Assembly (NCBI GenBank): GCA_030015575.1
Contig: JASDDO010000001.1
Coordinates: 139,891,988-139,955,987, forward strand
Source: Agapanthus africanus
Lineage: Eukaryota > Streptophyta > Magnoliopsida > Asparagales > Amaryllidaceae
DNA: 64,000 nucleotides
Direction: 5' to 3'
This document shows, one piece after another, positions 1 through 11,321 of the stretch (positions are counted from its first letter, which is position 1; each line of letters begins with the position of its first letter). The position numbers and the translations under genes were made by a program. The notes beneath the pieces are model-generated. The model saw nothing but the letters and a program-made list of their open reading frames with translations, was not told the DNA's origin and did not search any database.

Positions 1-1620
1 GGACGGTGTCGCTTTGCAGCTAGCCGGTTGAGCACGGGTCGATCCACAGGGAGATGGTGGTATCTTACCTTCTTGTCTTAGACGAGTCAATAAAGAATCT
101 GTATGAGTTTGTTCTAACCTATGTGTTTATCTGCAAGTATAAAATTGTTAAGAAAATACGAGATTGTAAGCTAAGAAATCCGTACTCAAAAACCTTTGAG
201 CCGAGTCTTGACCAATTGAAGCTAAGCAATCGGCAACAACGTGGATTAGGGGAATTAAGCGCGGTATTCGTGGAATCCGTCTTATTTACCCTTGTCCTTC
301 CGTTCTTGTCTCTTGCCTTCGCCTCCGGCCAAACCGAACGCAACCGGTCGTGGTTAGGAATCACCGTTACCTTGTCAGGGTACGGTGCCTAACGGAGCGC
401 TTGCGTATGGTTTGGGCGAAGTTCAAATGGAAAATAACGGGAAAAGGAATTGGCAAAGAAATGTTAACTTATAAAACCGTATTAATTCTTATCAACAACA
501 ATAATTACAACATTTACAAAATGAACAAAAGAGAACAAAAAGAAAAGAACAAAGAAAAGAAAAGATACAAGTAATAAAGAGCATGAATAAAATTGCATGA
601 AATAGAATGCAAGTAATAAAAAGACAAGTAATAATAAGCGAGTAATAAAAGAATACGGAACTAGGACCCAAGCCAAGCATGTGCTCAATAGCCAACCCTT
701 AAACTTGCAAGCTCAATGAAGAGGTTGCAAGATCAAGGGAAGGGTAGAAAACGCATGTGAAATGAAGTGCTAGTCCTGGGAGAAAATACGACCCTTGAGA
801 TCAATAACTAACTCTTAACCATTCAACCTCAATGAAGAGATTGAATGAGCAAGAGAAAGCAGAAATCTCAAGGGGGAGCAAACTAACAAGAAAGATAAAG
901 AACCCTCATCTTCATTAATCTTCCACTCAAAAGCTCTCACTACAATTTAATGGAGAAAGAATGAAGAAGAGGAAGAAGAAGAACAAAATTCTACAAAAAA
1001 AGAGAACAAAGAAAAGCCCCCTTGGTTGTGCTCAAAACTGCTGTATTTATAGGCAGGAGAATGGAGTTCTAGGGCAACCACCAGAACACATATGAAAATA
1101 CCAAACTGCCCCCAAAAGCCCATGCCCTGACTCCTCTGTACGGCCGCGGATCCGCGCCCCTATTGAGGAGTTAGGGTGTGGGCTTCTGCGTACTTCCCTG
1201 GTCTTCTGTCCCCTGTTGTCTGGTACATGTATTTTCTGATAATTTCTTCCAGAATATCAGCAGAATTCATAGTCCAAGATTGTTATCTTTTCTTCACTTT
1301 TGACTTTATCTCTCTTGAGCTCCGTGCACCCATTGATTCTTGTGCTGCCCCCCTTCGTGCTCTGTGCTTGTCCGAGACACGAATGACCACTGTCATATGT
1401 CTTGTCTCAGGAACTGGTACTCGGCACTGGACGGATATGGATGACCGGAACCCGGCTTTTATCTGCTGTGACAGATGTTCTGTATTTGGTGTAACTGTGG
1501 AGATTTTGTCATGATTTGCAATATTTAGACTGAAAACCTGTACTCTGTAAATATGTAACAAACACAGATCAAAAGCACCTACCTATAAACACACGAGCGT
1601 AAGAATGGGCGGTATAAAAT
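1..1620. other. Unassigned noncoding repeat-like DNA that truncates Copia-A
   Basis: No protein similarity is recognised in this stretch. It is A/T rich with purine-rich runs at 500-1020, and it has a short GC palindrome at 1145-1156. Near 1620 it replaces the reverse transcriptase and RNase H part expected for Copia-A, whose coding remnant starts directly to its right. It is therefore probably part of another transposable element inserted into, or recombined with, Copia-A, with its far end outside the window. A TATA-like word on the minus strand would fit an LTR, but no clear TG...CA ends or target duplication could be defined. The junction position is uncertain by about 15 bases. Confidence 0.4.
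1041..1053 (-). promoter_or_regulatory. Possible TATA box, minus strand
   Basis: On the minus strand this reads CCTATAAATACAG, a good match to plant TATA boxes. No gene or LTR boundary is defined nearby, so its function is a guess. Confidence 0.3.
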
Positions 1621-3258
1621 GCAGTATTCTGTTGTGAACAGGAACTACTGAATCATCTGGTTCCATTAAATCTTCAGTTGTAGTTTGTGCAGCTGGAACT
1701 TCTTCCAGCTCTACCGCTTCACCACTAATTTCTTTTGCAAGAAATTCCTTTTCTGAAAAGGTGGCATGTCGGGAAATAATCACTTTTGTCCCTCGCCGTG
1801 GTAGAAAAGATATCCATGTGAATGTTTAGGATATCCCACAAACTTACAAAGAACTGACCGTGCCTCGAGTTTGTCCGGATTTTGTGTTTTAACATAGGCC
1901 GAACAACCCCATATCTTAACACGTTTAAGACATGGTCTCTTCCCACTCCATATCTCATATGGTGTGGTAGGTACAGATTTAGACGGAACTTGATTCAATA
2001 GGTATGTTGCTGTCTCAAGCGCATGACCCCAAAAGGAAATAGATAACTCAGCAGTACTCATCATAGAGCGCGCCATATCTAATAGGGTGCGATTCCTCCT
2101 CTCCGATACACCGTTATGTTGTGGTGTATAGGGAGGAGTAAGCTGAGAGAGAATCCCATTCTCTTTTAGATAATCCATGAACTTATTGCTCAAGTATTCT
2201 CCTCCTCGATCAGATCGAAGGATCTTGATACTTTTGCCCGTTTGGTTCTCTACTTCGTGCTTATATTCTCTGAATTTCTCAAAAGCTTCAGACTTGTGCC
2301 TCATCCGGAACACATGTCCGTATCTTGAGAGATCGTCGGTGAATGTAATGAAGTAGGAAGAACCGTTCCTGACATATGTAGACATGGGACCACATACATC
2401 ACTATGTATCGGTCCCAACAGTTCTGTAACTCTTTCTCCGTGTCCACTAAACGGAATTCTGGTCATCTTGCCTTTGAGACATGACTAGCAAGTGTCATAA
2501 GATGAAAATTCGAACGGATTCAAATATCCATCCTTATGTAACTTAGCTAGCCGTGTCGCATTGATATGACCTAGTCTACAATGCCACAAGAAGGATTCGT
2601 TCATTTATGAACTCTTCCTCTTGTGTGTGTTCTGTATATTAAGAATTGTGTTTTGATTTAGAACGTATATGTCATTATGTAATGAGCCTGATCCAATCAA
2701 CTTTTGATTTAGGAAGATGTTCATAACATTATCTTGTATTACAAAATTATATCCTTCTTTACTTAATAAAGAAACTGATATAATGTTGCATATCATGTTC
2801 GGTATATAATAGGATTCGTTCAGAATCAATGTATTACCACTTGGTAATACAAGGTGATATTCGCCAACTGCTTTGGCTGCAACATTTGCACCATTCCCTA
2901 CTCTTACGGAATGATCACTCATTCCTAGTTCTCTACCTTTCTTTAGCCCATGCAATATATTGCATATGTGGGATCTTGATCCGGTATCTAATGCACAGGA
3001 CGTAGAGTGAACTGAGAAACGGTTCTTGGTAACTAACACACCTGAAGAAGATGCATCAACATGCTTATTCTTCGTTTGGGTGGCGTGAGAATCCAGATAT
3101 TCTCCTATTCCCTGCTCGGACTTATAACAATTGTAAGTGGGAGCGGGACCAACGTTCCCCTGCTCAGTATAACAAGCGGGTTCAGTCAATACATCCATAT
3201 TAGTATCTTTATTAAGGCCTGACATGGTCGCTACCTGGAGAGAGAGAGAAGAAAACAC
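1620..3258 (-). pseudogene. Copia-A gag-pol remnant (protease, integrase; RT lost)
   Basis: This is a broken Ty1/copia polyprotein on the minus strand. From right to left it shows a short Gag remnant with a decayed zinc knuckle, a protease segment with DTGS near 2980, a GAG-pre-integrase segment with an HCRLGH motif near 2570, and an integrase core. The integrase shows HSDVCGP, RSDRGGEY and NGVSERRNRT. In-frame stops lie near 2604 and 2487 and a frameshift near 1783. After the post-integrase linker the reading ends at the junction near 1620, so reverse transcriptase and RNase H are missing. Most of Gag is absent, as in Copia-C. The closest relatives in the window are Copia-C (50103-52900) and, more distantly, Copia-B. 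Confidence 0.85.
3235..3252 (-). promoter_or_regulatory. Splice-acceptor-like tract before Copia-A gag
   Basis: The minus strand has a TCTC-rich pyrimidine tract ending in CAG (plus positions 3235-3237), followed by GTAGCGACC and an ATG. The same arrangement recurs before gag in Copia-B (17188) and Copia-C (52897). It resembles a plant 3' splice site. No matching donor has been identified. Confidence 0.35.
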
Positions 3259-3668
3259 TTTAGCGTGCGCTCTTGCAAGATTAGATTGGTTATTATCTTA
3301 TCTAATCAGGATGGCTCCCACTGTTTTAATCAAATCTTCCTTCAAACCCTAAAAAGTAAGATTAGCCGGGATTAATTACACCTTACAAGTTCGTCAATCT
3401 TTCAGCCAGATCAGTGTTGGTACTTTGAGGGGGGTTTTCGTGCTTTCGCACGGACCTAATTAGAATAAATCTCGTTTTCCCAGAGACATAACCCCTTTAA
3501 CACCTTTCTAGACACCTACTTGATCGGCTAATTTTCATGTGTAAAATTCTTCCAGGAGTAACTCTTACTCGCAGTGGGTATCGAGATCCATCTATCTCAT
3601 AGAAGGTATGCAATTTCATTGCAAATTTCAACATTTGAAATTCCCGATAATGCTTTTACCCCTAACCC

Positions 3669-3880
3669 CCTATGACCTTGATAAAGGCCAACAAACCATA
3701 GGAAGCTAGTAAAGTTCAACCCGTCATATCTTGATTGAAATAAACCGACCCGCACGACCCTTGACAAAGGCCAACAAGGTCGTACGACTACCCTAAACCA
3801 ATCGCATCACATGCTTAAGCAAATAAGTACTAGTCAGCTACCGCACACTATGCCTTAACAAAGGCCGACAAACGCAGCAC
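3669..3880 (-). repeat. Three hairpin units with a shared core in the Copia-A leader
   Basis: Three units at about 3669-3702, 3751-3786 and 3842-3880 each contain a core like CCTTGACAAAGGCCAACAA. In the first two the core is enclosed by different complementary words: CCTATG/CATAGG, and CGCACGAC/GTCGTACG with one mismatch. The third outer stem is weak. Copia-C has the same trio at 53329-53363, 53412-53448 and 53501-53543. Copia-B has it at 17665-17700, 17748-17760 plus 40560-40580, and 40643-40672. Confidence 0.6.
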
Positions 3881-4010
3881 GAATACTAAATAGTCTTTAT
3901 CTGAAATGACGGAGGGCTACGCAGGTTTTTCTAAAAACCATGAGCGTAATGAACTTGATATCGTTGTAGAAACAAGTGATTTTGAAAAGGAGTGTTTTTT
4001 AGGCTTTTCT

Positions 4011-4263
4011 AGTTTCGCTAAAGAGGTCACTCCCGGTGAAGGGATCTCGGCTCTTTCCTTATCGAATAAGGTGCAGGATATTTCACAAATACCGCGGTGC
4101 AAAGCAAGAACAATAGAAGCAATCAAAAACCAAACCCTGAGTTTGTAGCATCTGCCAGTTTTGCTAAAGAGGTCACTCCCGGTGAAGGGATCTCGGCTCT
4201 TTCCTCATCGAATAAGGTGCAGGGTATATCACATATACCACTATGCGAAGCAAAAACTATAGC
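4011..4263. repeat. Direct duplication in the Copia-A leader
   Basis: Two units of about 107 bases (4011-4117 and 4157-4263) share long identical stretches, including GTCACTCCCGGTGAAGGGAT. A corresponding pair is present in Copia-C at about 53670-53775 and 53818-53925, so the duplication predates the separation of the two copies. Confidence 0.75.
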
Positions 4264-5046
4264 TACCCTTTTTGAAAATTTGATTCTACAATGTCTTTTA
4301 GGTTTCTTTTCTTTTATTAATCTCATTAATAAATCCCATCATTTATGCTTCCTAAGCATCACAGAAGAAACGAAAGCAGTAATATTTATATATCAACATA
4401 CACATATATATAGTATAAGCATTCGTCTCAGGCAGTAATATGATCTCATCACAGAACATTGCAGCAGAAGTCAACATATGAAATATTGGATATACTAGGA
4501 CGTCCGTGTTTTATTTTGAGCCTGTATAAAACACAGATTCCACGGTCGTGATGAATATCCAAACCCACAACCCTAGACCCCTACGAAAGCGGCAAGTAAC
4601 CCTACCAATTCTAGGGTTAGGAGACCCGGTCTCGACTCCTCGAGATGGCCTCCCACTGGACCCTAGAACCCGGTTACTTGTGCTCTCCGTCTTGGGTCTA
4701 TCCTAATGCGGAAAAGTAAATAATATACAATGGTGACATCATCCTCAACCTGGAAGTGCCCCAATAAAAGAATATTATATACAAATGAATTTTACATGAA
4801 TGAAAAAAAAGACTCATCTCACATAAAACCCCCGGCTATTCAATACACAACGATCCAATATAATATATCACAGCAACACATAATCATCACAGATAACTAG
4901 GCGAAGTTAGATAATTCGATAGATACAACGAATTCCCAAAAATTCCCAGAGAGCTCAACACTTGAGCATAGTTAAAATTAACCAGAGACATACCACAGTA
5001 CCTACGGACCAACAGCTGAAAGGCCGACCCAAGCCTCTCAAGTGGC

Positions 5047-5092
5047 GCAGCGGATCCGCCGCCAAAACCAGGTTTTGGCCGCGGATCCGCGG
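5047..5092 (-). other. GC-rich leader hairpin of Copia-A
   Basis: Arms 5050-5069 and 5071-5090 pair at 19 of 20 positions around a single base. The outer half is the palindromic word GCGGATCCGC and the inner half is CCAAAACC/GGTTTTGG. It lies 187 bases from the primer site. Copia-B and Copia-C have hairpins of the same architecture at nearly the same distance. Confidence 0.75.
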
Positions 5093-5278
5093 TCACTTAG
5101 ATGAGTTAGGGTTTCGTTCTTCAGGTGTGTCCATAGAATTCCCTGCATGATTTTCTAAGTATTTTTAACATGGAAAAATTCAACTTTTTGAAAAATTTCC
5201 AGAAAAGGGGTCGTTTCGGGGTTTCGGGGTTCGATCGGATTTCTAACTTCGTCTAGACAACGCTTAATGCTCTAGCTT

Positions 5279-5291
5279 GGCTCTGATACCA
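5279..5291 (-). promoter_or_regulatory. Primer binding site of Copia-A (initiator tRNA-Met type)
   Basis: The minus strand reads TGGTATCAGAGCC one base inside the 5' LTR end. This is the classic plant copia primer site complementary to the 3' end of initiator tRNA-Met. Confidence 0.9.
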
Positions 5292-5292
5292 C

Positions 5293-6172
5293 TGTAGGGT
5301 TAGCTTAGCACCTTAGCAAGGTTTTGGCAAGTATCAAACATGCTATATTAAAATTTTTGGGATGCTAAACAAACCAACCAAGATCTTAACTAGAGAATTA
5401 GGGTTAACTTTGCATGTAAACAACTTTACAACTAAGAGAGAAGGATTACAACCTTTGTAGTCCGTTCCTTCGCTTCATAAGCTCCGAGTAGTAGTCCCTG
5501 CCGCGATCCATGAACTCCCTAACTCTAGAGAGGCTCCACAAGTCGAATGATCCATGCTTGCTTGAAGACTTCGAAATCCAAGATGATCTACTTCGAGGAA
5601 ACACGAACTCAAGCTATGACTTCACTAATTATGAATTAGTGAAGCTAACACACTAATCTATATGGCTAGTATAGAAGAGGATGATGAAGTAGGAATTTTG
5701 CTCACTTTATTATTTAAGTTCTCACTATTTTCTTCTTGATCTCAAAAGCTAGAAAGTAAAATGAGAATGGGGAAGAAGAAGAAGAAAGAATGAGATTAAG
5801 GTTAGAAATGAAACCATGGGTCAAGTATATCATCCTTAACTATTGTAGAGAGTTAACCATGGCTATGTGTCATGGTTGGGTTAGAAATATCTATGGCAAA
5901 CCAAAAAGGGTGGACTTGGTCAATGGTAATTTACAAGCTTCATGAAGCTTCATCCATGAATCATTTCCGCAATTTGAATTACTTAGATATTTAAACCCAA
6001 ACATTACATACATATATGTTACATGTATAACCTAGCATGCTACAATATTATATATCACATATATAATATTTATGTAACAAAAGAAAACAATACAATAAAC
6101 ATATATCACATATATATTAAATGTATCATAAGTGAGAATAATAAATATATAAGTGAGCACATAATACATACA

Positions 6173-6242
<70 letters not shown>

Positions 6243-7451
6243 ATCGAATCAATACTTGATCCGATAACTCGGCTATATCACATATAACCGGCCGATATCA
6301 CATATCGCGAGAATCGAATAAGGTATCACATACACATATCAATCTCGACCCCGCACATATCACATACGTGCTCTTACTCCGTTTCGCCTGAGCCAGGAAA
6401 GCTCTATGTAGGACTCTAAAGACTCGTCAATACGCCGGCAGTAGGTGATGATTATATCAAACACCCACAAGCTACAAGCAGTCAGCTAAACGTAACAGCC
6501 ACCCTAGTATTGAACGACCAAAAGATCAACAAGCAAGCATGTACATACTCCTGCGAATCCAATCAGTAACACTACCATACAGTCCGGTCTCTTCATCTAA
6601 TATGTCGCATATCCAGTGTAGGGGTGGTAAACGTCAGACCCCAGTAACCGATAAGTCGTGTCGATGTAAGGCTCATAACGGGTCGAGAAACTACTGATAA
6701 CTCTTACGAGTTAATCTCCATATCAGCCCTGGCCAGGGAGTTTCAGTTATAGCCAATCGAACACAGCGCAACATCAACTCCCAATACCGGGAGAGACGAA
6801 ACCCCTCCTATCGCTCATTGCCTCCATGTGAATCGGGACTGTACCCAAAAGCCACCGTTTTGCACGCCCTCTTGGACGTGGTAAGGTGGAAATCAAAGCA
6901 CGGTGGGAATCACACAAGACTCTATGACGATCTCGGGTCTACAGACTAACCTGTACCAGTGTCACCGGAGAACTGCTATCTGACGATAGGTATAATACCA
7001 TCTAGGAGTTCTCGGCGAGTCCGTTCAGTGTACCTACTCTCCACTGAGCACCCGTATACCATCTTTGATGTCACACACCAATGGATGTGGGATCATCCAT
7101 CGCCCATCATATAGGTCAAGATGCGTATACGCTAGTCTACTCTGGAGTATCGATGCCCTATCTCGATACACCCTCGACTAGGAACAGTTATAGGATGTAC
7201 TCGTGGACTACCATGGCCCCACTAGTATGATCTCATCATAGTCCTAGTAGTCGAGTACAGATCCTAATGGCTTTATCAACATGTGAGAGCAAGACAGTAA
7301 ACTAATACAAGTCAACATGTTTAGACAAAGTGAAACCAGATAGCATACTATCATGTCGAGCAAGAAAGTCCTCTCTATATATATCCAAGCATCCATTATA
7401 ATATCCATCATATGTACAACAATAGCCTCTAAGGCATATACATAATTAACA
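5293..7451 (-). repeat. Copia-A 5' LTR
   Basis: On the plus strand the LTR runs from TGTAGGGTTAGC to AATTAACA, so in element orientation it starts TGTT and ends CCTACA. It is 2159 bases long and directly abuts the primer site. Its U3 half (about 6350-7451) aligns with the LTRs of Copia-B and Copia-C, sharing GGACTCTAAAGACTCG and a CTCCC...GGGAG hairpin. The partner 3' LTR is not in the window. Confidence 0.85.
6165..6239. repeat. Microsatellite (TACA)n followed by (TA)n
   Basis: A pure TACA run passes into about 20 TA units inside the Copia-A LTR. It is absent from the related LTRs of Copia-B and Copia-C. Confidence 0.95.
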
Positions 7452-7976
7452 TTTCTCACCCATGGTTGAGATGGTTCACCACTTCATCTTCCTCTTCATC
7501 TCATTTTAGCTCTCTAGGTTTTCTTGAGGTGAAGAAAGAAAGAGAAAAATAATTCTAAAGTGAGCAAAATACCTACTTCATCAATCTATACCAAACTAGC
7601 CATTTAGTATAGGTTGTTTACTTCACTAATTCCTCAATTGGAGAAGAGGCAGCTTGAGTTAGAGATTCTTCAACGTAGATCATCTTCGGCCTCGAAGATC
7701 CTTAAGCAAGCTCGTTCCTTTCGCCTAGTGGAGCCTAAGAAGAGTTCGAGGGCCACTACTTGGAGAAAAAGGACTACTACACTGAGCTTTAGAAGTGAAG
7801 GACCGGTCTAAAAGGTTGTAATCCTATTTCACTTAGTGTAAAATTTGTTTACATGCATATAAAACCCTAATTCTCTAGTTCGATTCTTGGATAGTGTTGC
7901 TTAGCACTCTAGAATTTTTAAAATTGTATACTTGATGCTTGCTAAAACCTAGTGGTGGTGCTATGTGACTCCAACA
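7452..7976 (+). repeat. Oppositely oriented copia LTR fragment
   Basis: This stretch is similar to the reverse complement of the first roughly 550 bases of the Copia-A LTR (5293-5830). Shared landmarks include GGTTGTAATCC, CCCTAATTCTCTAGTT, and CAAAAC after CTTG. It is thus the R-U5 end of a plus-strand copia LTR ending near CCAACA at 7976. The simplest reading is that Copia-A inserted in reverse orientation into an older LTR of its own family, whose other half lies left of the window. A weak primer-site-like TGGTTCAAAACC follows. Copia-A and this piece together form a large imperfect palindrome. Confidence 0.7.
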
Positions 7977-8433
7977 GATGGTTCAAAACCTTGAGGAAGG
8001 AGAAGGAGTCACAGAACCCTAGAAATTTTGTAGGGAATCAATTATTGTTTCATTTCATCATAATATTGCCATATATAGGCTTACAAGTTTGCACATATTC
8101 CTTTAGGCTTTACATAATGGCATTTTGCCCATCTAATTTACATTTATGCATGAAAATTATATCAAACCTATTTATTGCTTGATGATTATTCCTTTGGCAT
8201 GGGGAGGGCCGGTCTCTTCATGCTCGGACTTGACTTGGGTATATGCCCACTTGACCGAGGCTTGGCCCCTCATGGTTGGACTTGGGTTTGGGCTTAGGCC
8301 AACTCGACTTGGGTTCGGGCTTAGGCCCACTCGACTTGGATTAGGGTTTGGGCCCGGGCCCACTTTTCAGGCCTTGACTTTGACTTATTGACTTGTTGAT
8401 CTCGACTGTGGGGTGTAATTTTTGATCCCAACA
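7977..8433 (-). repeat. Gypsy-X 3' LTR, end portion (tentative)
   Basis: The boundary at 8433 reads TGATCCCAACA followed by AAGTGCCCCTT. On the minus strand this is a purine tract followed by TGTTGGGATCA, the usual polypurine tract plus LTR start. A 31-base unit built on GACTTGGGTTTGGGCTTAGG is tandemly repeated about three times at 8277-8360. The left limit of the LTR is not clear because of the adjoining copia sequence. Confidence 0.5.
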
Positions 8434-8444
8434 AAGTGCCCCTT
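8434..8444 (-). promoter_or_regulatory. Polypurine tract of Gypsy-X
   Basis: The minus strand reads AAGGGGCACTT immediately before the LTR start. It is the same arrangement as in Gypsy-Y (45219) and Gypsy-Z (20149). Confidence 0.5.
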
Positions 8445-8519
8445 CAATGAATGCACACTGCATACATGGGTGATATGCATGAAATTGATAGATCTTCTTT
8501 CGCGTGGGGGTTGACTTCA

Positions 8520-9590
8520 AGGTGGAACATCATTCCGGGGGTATAGCATTATTCCAGGAGCATAATTCCGGGGGTCGGAGCATTATTCCGAGGTGCGGAG
8601 CATAATTCCATGGGTCGGATATATCCTGAGACGGAACATAATTCTAATGAAGAGGTTGATTCTGAGTCGAAGCATAATTCTGATAGAGAAGGTAAGTACT
8701 CCGAGGCGAAGCTTGATTCCGACACAGGGCATATATTCTGAGACGAAACATGGTTCCGATGCAGAGGTGGACATTTTAAACGAAGTTTAGTTCCAATGCA
8801 GAGGTTTATCCAAGGCGAAGCATAATTTCGACAGGGAAAGTAGATACTCCGGGGTGAAGCATTATTCCGACGCGGGGCATATATTCTGAGATGAAACATG
8901 ATTCCGACTCAGAGGTTGATTCCGAATTGAAGCATAATTCTGACATAGAAGGTAGATACTCCGAGGCGGAGCATGATTCCGACACGGGGCATATTCTGAG
9001 ACGAAGCATGATTCTGACGCAGAGGTAGACATTATGAACGAAATATAGTTCCATTACAGAGGTTGATTCTAAGACAAAGCATAATTCCAACAGGAAAAGC
9101 AGATACTCCAAGGCGAAGCATGATTCCGATGTGGGCATATATTCTGAGATGAAATATTGTTCCAACGCAGAGGTAGACATTCTGTACAAAATATAGTTCC
9201 GATGCAGAGGTTGATCCAAGGTGAAACATAATTCTGACAAGGAAACTAGATACTCCGGGGCAAAGCATGATTCCAACGCGGTGCATATATTCTGAGACGA
9301 AACATGATTCCGACGCAGAGGTTGATTTCAAGTCGAAGCATAATTCCGACAGGGAAGGTAGATACTCCGAGGCGAAGCATGATTCTGACACGGGGCATAT
9401 TCTGAGATGAAGTATGATTCTGATGCATAGGTAGACATTCTGAACGAAGTATAGCTCCGATACAAAGGTTGATTCCAAGGCGAAGCATAATTCCAACAGG
9501 GAAGGTAGATACTCCGGGGTGAAGCATGATTCCGACGCGGGGCATATTTTTAGATGAAGCAAGATTCTGACGTAGTGGTTGTTGTTTGAC
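8520..9590. repeat. Complex tandem array
   Basis: The unit is 35-37 bases with a core like GAAGCATGATTCCGAC. Units are arranged in a higher-order alternation of about 113 and 147 bases, judged from the spacing of the GCAGAGGTTGAT word. It stays open as long Cys/Met/Ser-rich reading frames on the minus strand, which are an effect of the repeat and not genes. Confidence 0.8.
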
Positions 9591-9669
9591 TTGTTGATTT
9601 GATATGGGAGTTTCTTATCCGTCCAGTAGGGTTTTTGAGCCTGAGAATTGGAATTTGGGTTTTTGTTTA

Positions 9670-10060
9670 GCGTCAGCATTGCTACACTGGAATATGGTAC
9701 TAGGAGCGAATCATCATTTGCCATGGAGAACTTAGGATTTGGGTTGACATCGGCATCGCTACACTGGAATATGGTACCAGGAGCGAATCATCATTTGCCA
9801 TGAGAGAATTTAGGGATTTTGGTTTTGTTTGGCATCAGCACCGCTGCACTGTAATATGGTATCAGGAGCGAATCATCATTTTCCTTGAGCAAATTTGGGG
9901 ATTTTGGTTTTGGTTTAGTATCAGCACCGCTACACTGGAATATGGTACTATGAGCGAATTATCATTTTTCCGTGAGAGGATTTAAGGATTTTGGTTTTGG
10001 TTTGGCATCAGCGCCATTATACTGGAATATGGTACCAGGAGCGAATTATCATTTGCCGTG
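9670..10060. repeat. Five copies of a conserved gypsy noncoding phrase
   Basis: Units of 78-88 bases carry TGGAATATGGTACCAGGAGC followed by GAATCATCATTTGCC. Single or paired copies occur in Gypsy-Z (27660-27720) and Gypsy-Y (47195-47330 and 61170-61310). Confidence 0.85.
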
Positions 10061-10158
10061 TGGGGATTTTTCTTGTTCCTAGTTTAATGACTTAGAGGTC
10101 ATTTGTTTCTAGTTTAACGACTTAGAAGTCTTCTGTTCCCAGTTTAACGACTTAGAGG

Positions 10159-11321
10159 TGTTTATCGCCGAAAGCCGGGAAAGACAAATGTCTTTCCTGC
10201 ATTTGGGGGCAGATGCTATTTGGTTTTATCTGTCCACCTCTTAGAAGATGCCAAGTTGATTTATGGCATCGTGCATCGGAGGTTTGGACGGATGCGGCCA
10301 TTGTAGCAGACATCGTCAAATTCCTCCTCTTTTGCGAGGGGTTTTTGATTGTGGGGAAATTCTTCCTTGCAGGCGCAAGCCCCTGCAGTTAATTACGTTA
10401 CCGCGTAGCGATAACCACTTTCTCCTGCTCTAGATGTTCACTTCGTGTCGTGTGTATTTATTTTATTTTTGGTTGCCTATGGATTGTATACGGAGACTAA
10501 TTTGTGTTGTCACCCGTAGGGTGTGGATTAGTCCAAATCCGTATTTTCATAGATTTGGGTTTGGGTTGATTTAAGGATCGTTAATCTCGTTTGAGATTAA
10601 GATCAACTTAAATGTTTGTCGAGGATACGTTGGTCTAATTTTAGACTAAGATCTACTCAATAGGATTTTTGGGATCATTCAGACCCAACAGAAGAGCATT
10701 TGGACTCTATATTGTTTTAGTTTAAGGACGTTGCGGTCCATTGTTAGTTTAAAGATGTTTTGGTCCGTGGAGTTATTGGTTGTCGGGACCCGCTACCTCT
10801 CTGAAAACATTGAAGAATTACAACAACATATATAAGAGGTGTGGGGAGATATACCCTGGAACCAATGAATATTCGTTAGAAGCTCGGTAGTCTTGTTTGG
10901 GACTAAGACCACTCTGGAAAATAAAGAGCCCATATGCTCGGTTGATTAGGAGTTTGGCCAAACTTGGGCTCAGCCCAGTCATTTCATTTTTGAATAAAGT
11001 GTTAAACACTCGCTTGGGCTTGGTCCCCTTTCTGTACCAACGATGCTGAGCATCCATATGGGTTCTGACGCCTACACTTTATCTTGATTTTTCCCTTTTT
11101 TGTTTTTTATGGGGTGTTAAACACCCTTTATGGCACCCGCGAGTGGAGCACATGAGGCGCTAGGCGCTATTTGATGAGTGTAGAGCACTTCATGTTAAGC
11201 AGCGCCCACGTGATTGGCACGTGAGGCGCTTGGCGCTGAGCGACAACTACTGAGTGCTAAGTACTCTTTTTTTTAGCATCGCCCACATGAGGGGCACGTG
11301 AGATGCTTGGCACTGAGCGCC
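10159..11321 (-). repeat. Gypsy-Y 3' LTR, left part
   Basis: The LTR starts TGTTTATCGCCGAAA. This matches the reverse complement of its other end (TTTCGGCGGGAACA at 45218) except for the TAT/CCC triplet. Positions 10206-10600 align with the Gypsy-Z LTR from GGGGCAGATGCTATTTGG through TCACTTCGTGTCGTGTGT, so R-U5 is shared while U3 has diverged. At 11140-11321 a roughly 78-base tandem unit containing GGCACGTGAGGCGC begins. Copia-B is inserted in this tandem array and the LTR continues at 43943. Confidence 0.8.

Larger units (their letters stand above)
3259..5278 (-). other. Copia-A untranslated leader
   Basis: About 2 kb between the primer site and the gag remnant. There is no credible coding sequence. 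It aligns piecewise with the leaders of Copia-B and Copia-C. It contains three hairpin units, a duplicated block and a GC-rich hairpin, each listed separately. Such a long leader suggests packaging and translation-control functions or an intron, which is inference. Confidence 0.75.
8434..10158 (-). mobile_element. Gypsy-X downstream noncoding region
   Basis: No gene is present. The order of modules matches the region between the 3' LTR and pol in Gypsy-Z: tandem arrays, then a conserved 50-base phrase, then units of AGTTTAACGACTTAGAGGTC (10075-10158) like those beside the Gypsy-Z pol end. The expected pol does not follow. Instead the Gypsy-Y LTR begins at 10159. Gypsy-Y therefore probably inserted here, and the pol, gag and 5' LTR of Gypsy-X should lie right of the window. 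No antisense gene is present in this element. Confidence 0.55.

Noticed and set aside
8549-9724. Long Cys/Met/Ser-rich frames on the minus strand
   Set aside because: They lie wholly in a short-unit tandem array and are open in more than one frame, as expected for repeats with few stop words.
10159-11321. A truncated solo LTR
   Set aside because: The rest of the LTR is found at 43943-45218 beyond Copia-B, with a matching target duplication and terminal inverted repeat.
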